NCBI GenBank assembly: GCA_947492925.1
Contig: CANLOQ010000002.1
Coordinates: forward strand, 1 to 64,000
DNA length: 64,000 nucleotides
Reading direction: 5' to 3'
From: an uncultured Sulfitobacter sp.
Lineage (GTDB): Bacteria; Pseudomonadota; Alphaproteobacteria; Rhodobacterales; Rhodobacteraceae
This document shows positions 60,548 to 64,000 of the stretch, piece after piece. The position numbers and the translations under genes were made by a program. The notes under the pieces are model-generated. The model searched no databases and had not been told where the DNA came from. It was given only the letters and a program-made list of their open reading frames with translations. Every line of letters begins with the position of its first letter. Position 1 is the first letter of the stretch.

Positions 60548-61903
60548 TTATTTCAGGGTGTCCCAGCGCGTCTGAACCTGTGCTGCCGCGTCTGCGGCCG
60601 ATGTGCCGGTGACGTAGTCAACCATAGAGGTCCAGAATTCACCCGCGCCGATCTCGGCTGGCATCAGGTCGGAGGCATCGAAGCGGAAGGTGGTCGCATT
60701 TTGCAGGATTTCGCCCTGCGCCCGCGCGCTGTCATTGACGTAGGTGGCAAGGTTCACGCCGCCGTGCGCGGTCAGGAAGCCGCCTTGCGTCATCCATGCC
60801 TCATGCGCCACGGGGAGTTTCAGAAATTCGATCATCGCCGTGGCGGCATCAGATGGATTGGTGATGCCGAAAAGCGTGCCTGCGCCCAGTACCGGCTTGC
60901 CCAGATCCTTGTCCGCATAGGCCGGGAAATAGAAGAAATCGACATCGTTGCCCATTTCCACATCCTCGGGGAAGAACGCGGGGATGAAGGACGCCTGACG
61001 GTGCATGTAGCACTTGGGCGGGATCGCAAAAAGACCCGCCGGGCTGTCGCGGAAATCGGTGGAGGCCACTGCCGCAGCACCGCCGTCAACGTAGGCATCG
61101 TTCAGCGCAAAATGGCCAAATTCCTCAATCGCGGCGATGACCTTGGGGTCGGTAAACGGCATTTCGTTGGCGACCCAAGCGTCATAATCTTCGGGTGCCG
61201 TGGTGCGCAGCATCATTTCTTCGACCCAGTCGGTTGCGGGCCAGCCTGTTGCCGCGCCTGATCCGAGACCAATGCACCACGGTGTACCGCCTTCCTCAAC
61301 GATCTGATCGGTCAGCGCCTTCAGGTCTTCCATTGATTCAGGGATGTCATAGCCCGCTTCATCGAAGGCTTCGGGTGAATACCAGACCAGTGATTTCAAA
61401 TCGACGCGGTAGAACAGCCCGTAGAGGTTTTCCTCGCCTGCGTCATTGGCATAGGTGCCCAGATCAACCCATGACTGGCCAGCGGCAAAGTTTTCCGCGA
61501 CCCATTCAGCCGTGCCATCGGCCAGTGGCGTCAGCAAACCCTGACTGGCCATGTCGGCGGCCAGACCCGGCTGCGGAAAAACAGCAAGGTTCGGGGCAGA
61601 GCCCGCGCGGGCCGAAATGACGATGTCCTGTTCGAAACTGTCAGAGCCGGAGTAGTTGACCGTTGCCCCGGTAGCCTGTTCGAACAGGGCAAACACCTTG
61701 TCCACCTGCTCTTTTTCATTGCCGGTCCAGGGGCCTGTGACCGTGACGGTCTGTCCGGACAGGTCCGTTGCATCGGCAAAGGCCTGATAGCTGTCCCACG
61801 AAAAATCGCCCTCACCTACGGTAATGGTGCTGTGGCCGTCGGCAAATGCGGCGGTACCGGCCATCGCAATGGCGACCGCGCCTGCGGTTGTGTTGAACGT
61901 CAT
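60548..61903 (-). CDS. aglE: Alpha-glucoside ABC transporter, periplasmic binding protein
   Basis: A 451-residue MalE-like sugar-binding protein with a signal peptide (MTFNTTAGAVAIAMAGTAAFA). The start is ATG 61903 after GGGAGGATACC, which rules out a longer N-terminal extension. The mature part has VTGPWTGNEKEQVDKVF and YSGSDSFEQDI, typical of AglE. First gene of the aglEFGAK operon, divergent from aglR. Confidence 0.93.
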   Translation of the reverse strand: MTFNTTAGAVAIAMAGTAAFADGHSTITVGEGDFSWDSYQAFADATDLSGQTVTVTGPWTGNEKEQVDKVFALFEQATGATVNYSGSDSFEQDIVISARAGSAPNLAVFPQPGLAADMASQGLLTPLADGTAEWVAENFAAGQSWVDLGTYANDAGEENLYGLFYRVDLKSLVWYSPEAFDEAGYDIPESMEDLKALTDQIVEEGGTPWCIGLGSGAATGWPATDWVEEMMLRTTAPEDYDAWVANEMPFTDPKVIAAIEEFGHFALNDAYVDGGAAAVASTDFRDSPAGLFAIPPKCYMHRQASFIPAFFPEDVEMGNDVDFFYFPAYADKDLGKPVLGAGTLFGITNPSDAATAMIEFLKLPVAHEAWMTQGGFLTAHGGVNLATYVNDSARAQGEILQNATTFRFDASDLMPAEIGAGEFWTSMVDYVTGTSAADAAAQVQTRWDTLK

Positions 61904-61968
61904 GGTATCCTCCCAGTTGGGCATTTTGCCCGTGATCCGGCGCAATGTGATGGCTTAATGACATCTTC

Positions 61969-61980
61969 CAAAGCGCTTTG
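61969..61980. promoter_or_regulatory. AglR operator, perfect LacI-type palindrome
   Basis: CAAAGCGCTTTG is a perfect 12-bp palindrome with the central CG typical of LacI-family operators. It lies 66 bp upstream of the aglE start in the aglE-aglR gap. A second copy with one mismatch is at 62090-62101. Confidence 0.8.
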
Positions 61981-62089
61981 AGTGCTGCCAAACTGAACCA
62001 GAGCGTGCAGCGAGTCAATAAAACATTATAAAATGGCAAAGTCTTTGACGTGGCTGGCGGTCGGGCCTAGGCTGGATGCTATCTATGAC

Positions 62090-62101
62090 CAAACCGCTTT
62101 G
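62090..62101. promoter_or_regulatory. Second AglR operator next to the aglR start
   Basis: CAAACCGCTTTG differs from the perfect operator at 61969 by one base. It ends 5 nt before the aglR ATG, so binding there would repress aglR itself. The two centres are 121 bp apart, which would allow looping. Confidence 0.7.
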
Positions 62102-62106
62102 ATCCT

Positions 62107-63135
62107 ATGAACCTGCGTGAGCTTTCCCGGCAGCTTGGCCTGTCACAGACCACAGTGAGCCGCGCGCTGAACGGATATCCCGAGGTCAGCGAGGCAACGC
62201 GCCAAAAGGTGATGGCCGCAGCGCGGGCCAGCGGATACCAGCCAGACGCGCGGGCGCGCAGTCTGGCCACCGGGCGTGCCAAAGCCATTGGCCATGTGAT
62301 CCCACATTCGACAAAGCATGAAATGGTGAACGTCGTTTTCGCGGATTTCATTGCGGGCGCGGGCGAGGTTTATGGCCAGCACGGGTATGATCTGGTGATG
62401 TCGATGGTCAGCGATGATGCCGAGGAACAGGCATACCGCACGTTGGCGCGCAAAAGGAATGTGGACGGTGTGATCGTACACGGACCCACGCGCAATGACG
62501 CGCGGATTGATCTGTTGCGGGAGCTGCGGATTCCTTTCGTGGTCCACGGGCGGTCGAGCGATGTGACGTCAGAATACAATTGGCTTGATGTGAACAATCG
62601 ACGCGCGATTGAGCGGGCCACAGCGTTTTTGATTGATCTGGGGCATCGGCGTATTGCGCTGGTGAATGGCGTGGAGCGGATGGATTTCGCGCTGCGCCGC
62701 AGGCTTGGGTACGAAGGAACGCTGCACGCGCGGGGAATCACGCTTGATCCGGCACTTACGCGCAGTGCCGAGATGACAGAGCCGCACGGCTATCACAGCG
62801 CGCGTGAAATGCTGGCGCTGGCCGATCCGCCGACGGCCCTGATCGCGTCTTCGATTGTGGTCGCGATGGGCGTGCGCCGCGCGGTGGAAGAACGGGGGCT
62901 GAGGTTGGGACGGGACGTATCGGTGATCTGTTTTGACGATATGGTATCGTATTTTCCAAATGGTGACGGGGAGCCGATTTTCACGGCAACGCGGTCTTCT
63001 GTACGGGCCGCAGGGCGGCGCTGTGCCGAGATGCTGCTGGAGCAGATTGAGGCGCCGGATGCGGCAGCGGTGCATGAACTGTGGGAGGCTGATCTGGTCG
63101 TCGGACGGTCCACCGGGCCGGGGCCGCAGCAATAA
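62107..63135 (+). CDS. aglR: LacI-family regulator of alpha-glucoside genes
   Basis: A 342-residue LacI/GalR repressor. The helix-turn-helix (MNLRELSRQLGLSQTTVSRA) starts at the first residue, with hinge QPDARARSLATGRAKAIG, then the sugar-sensing domain (about 60-335). No ribosome site is visible; the operator occupies that space, so translation may be leaderless or weak. Its stop shares one base with the ATG of the beta-glucosidase gene. Confidence 0.9.
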   Translation: MNLRELSRQLGLSQTTVSRALNGYPEVSEATRQKVMAAARASGYQPDARARSLATGRAKAIGHVIPHSTKHEMVNVVFADFIAGAGEVYGQHGYDLVMSMVSDDAEEQAYRTLARKRNVDGVIVHGPTRNDARIDLLRELRIPFVVHGRSSDVTSEYNWLDVNNRRAIERATAFLIDLGHRRIALVNGVERMDFALRRRLGYEGTLHARGITLDPALTRSAEMTEPHGYHSAREMLALADPPTALIASSIVVAMGVRRAVEERGLRLGRDVSVICFDDMVSYFPNGDGEPIFTATRSSVRAAGRRCAEMLLEQIEAPDAAAVHELWEADLVVGRSTGPGPQQ

Positions 63136-64000
63136 TGAGGTTCTGCCGGTCCGATTTTCCGCCCGATTTCATGTTTGCGGCGGCGACCTCAAGCTATCAG
63201 ATCGAAGGCCATGCCTACGGCGGTGCGGGGCCAACCCATTGGGACAGCTTTGCTGCAACCCCCGGCAATATAGTACGTAGCGAGACAGGGGCGTTTGGCT
63301 GTGACCACTATCACCGCTACGCCCAAGACTTTGCGTTGATGCAGGCGGCAGGGTTTGATGGGTACCGGTTCTCGACCTCATGGGCGCGGGTGCTGCCCGA
63401 GGGGCGGGGCACCCCCAACGCCGAGGGGCTGGATTTTTATGACCGGCTGGTTGATGCGATGCTGTCGCATGATCTGCGCCCGATGGCGACGCTCTATCAC
63501 TGGGAATTACCTGCGGCGCTTGCCGATTTGGGGGGCTGGCGGCACCCTGATATTGCGAATTGGTTTGCGGATTACACGCAAGTCATCATGGACCGGATCG
63601 GTGACCGCATGTTTTCTGTCGCACCGATCAATGAGCCGTGGTGTATTGCGTGGCTGGGTCATTTCACAGGCGATCACGCCCCGGGCCTGCGTGACATCCG
63701 CGCCACCGCGCGCGCGATGCATCACGTGCTCAAGGCGCATGGCACCGCCATTCAGACAATGCGCGCGATGGGGATGTCGAATCTGGGTGCGGTGTTCAAT
63801 TTTGAATACGTGCATCCCGGCGATAAAAGCGCCAAGACCGCGCAGGCTGCCCGGCGATATGATCAGGCATACAACCATTTCTTTTTGTCAGGCGTGTTCA
63901 AGGGGACATACCCGGCAGAGGTAATGGCGGGCCTTGAGCCGCATATGCCGAAAGACTGGCAGGATGATTTTGCGCTGATCGGCACGCCGGTGGATTGGTG
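63135..64000 (+). CDS. bglA: Beta-glucosidase, GH1, 5' part only
   Basis: The first 288 codons of a GH1 glycosidase, cut by the window end. The N-terminal signature FMFAAATSSYQIEGHAYG, SFAATPGNIV, GFDGYRFSTSWARV and the acid/base motif PINEPWCIAW are present; the nucleophile ENG motif lies beyond the window. The ATG overlaps the aglR stop by 1 base. It is likely co-transcribed with aglR and cleaves beta-glucosides or cellobiose in the cytoplasm. Confidence 0.92.
   Translation, partial: MRFCRSDFPPDFMFAAATSSYQIEGHAYGGAGPTHWDSFAATPGNIVRSETGAFGCDHYHRYAQDFALMQAAGFDGYRFSTSWARVLPEGRGTPNAEGLDFYDRLVDAMLSHDLRPMATLYHWELPAALADLGGWRHPDIANWFADYTQVIMDRIGDRMFSVAPINEPWCIAWLGHFTGDHAPGLRDIRATARAMHHVLKAHGTAIQTMRAMGMSNLGAVFNFEYVHPGDKSAKTAQAARRYDQAYNHFFLSGVFKGTYPAEVMAGLEPHMPKDWQDDFALIGTPVDW

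Overview
The window looks like chromosomal DNA of a marine Roseobacter-clade alphaproteobacterium (Rhodobacteraceae/Roseobacteraceae). This is inferred from the high-G+C coding style, the dense ATGA-overlapping operons, and a methylated-amine gene set (tmm, tdm, tmoXWV, dmmDABC, gmaS, mgsABC, mgdABCD) that is typical of that clade. All assignments were made by reading motifs and gene order; no database search was possible.

Region 1 (1-32 kb) is a nearly complete trimethylamine-to-glutamate catabolic island. Tmm oxidises TMA to TMAO, TmoXWV imports TMAO, and Tdm cleaves TMAO to dimethylamine and formaldehyde. DmmABC, with DmmD, demethylates dimethylamine to methylamine. GmaS and MgsABC place methylamine on glutamate as N-methylglutamate, and MgdABCD demethylates that back to glutamate. 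Three proteins carry GcvT-type folate domains (Tdm, DmmD, MgdC), so each demethylation step has a tetrahydrofolate acceptor. The one-carbon units feed two FolD paralogues and Fhs (only its 3' end is present). An ammonium transporter, an XRE-cupin regulator and a GlxA-type AraC regulator lie inside the island. A 16-bp A-tract motif recurs upstream of dmmD, mgsA/amt and mgdA/tmoX.

Region 2 (30.7-36.6 kb) is mixed: a LysR regulator divergent from an acyl-CoA-dehydrogenase-fold protein that lacks the usual catalytic glutamate, a large RTX serralysin-like metalloprotease, and an aquaporin.

Region 3 (36.7-53.4 kb) is the most unusual part. It is a co-directional operon of about 14.7 kb with a divergent two-gene flank. 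It encodes two Ser/Thr kinases, a PP2C phosphatase, four FHA-domain proteins (one fused to a periplasmic trypsin-like protease, one to a periplasmic vWA domain), an ABC ATPase and FtsX-type permease, a SUMF1/FGE-like exported protein, a second exported vWA protein and two lipoproteins. The parts list matches the TagQRST-PpkA-PppA-Fha threonine-phosphorylation pathway that post-translationally activates some type VI secretion systems, but no T6SS structural gene is present. By eye the region is more A+T-rich than its neighbours, and a decayed IS66 transposase lies on its right flank.

Region 4 (54.2-64 kb) holds an SHMT-fold PLP enzyme that lacks several SHMT catalytic residues, followed by an alpha-glucoside utilisation locus (aglEFGAK, divergent aglR, then a GH1 beta-glucosidase cut by the window end) with two clear LacI-type operators.
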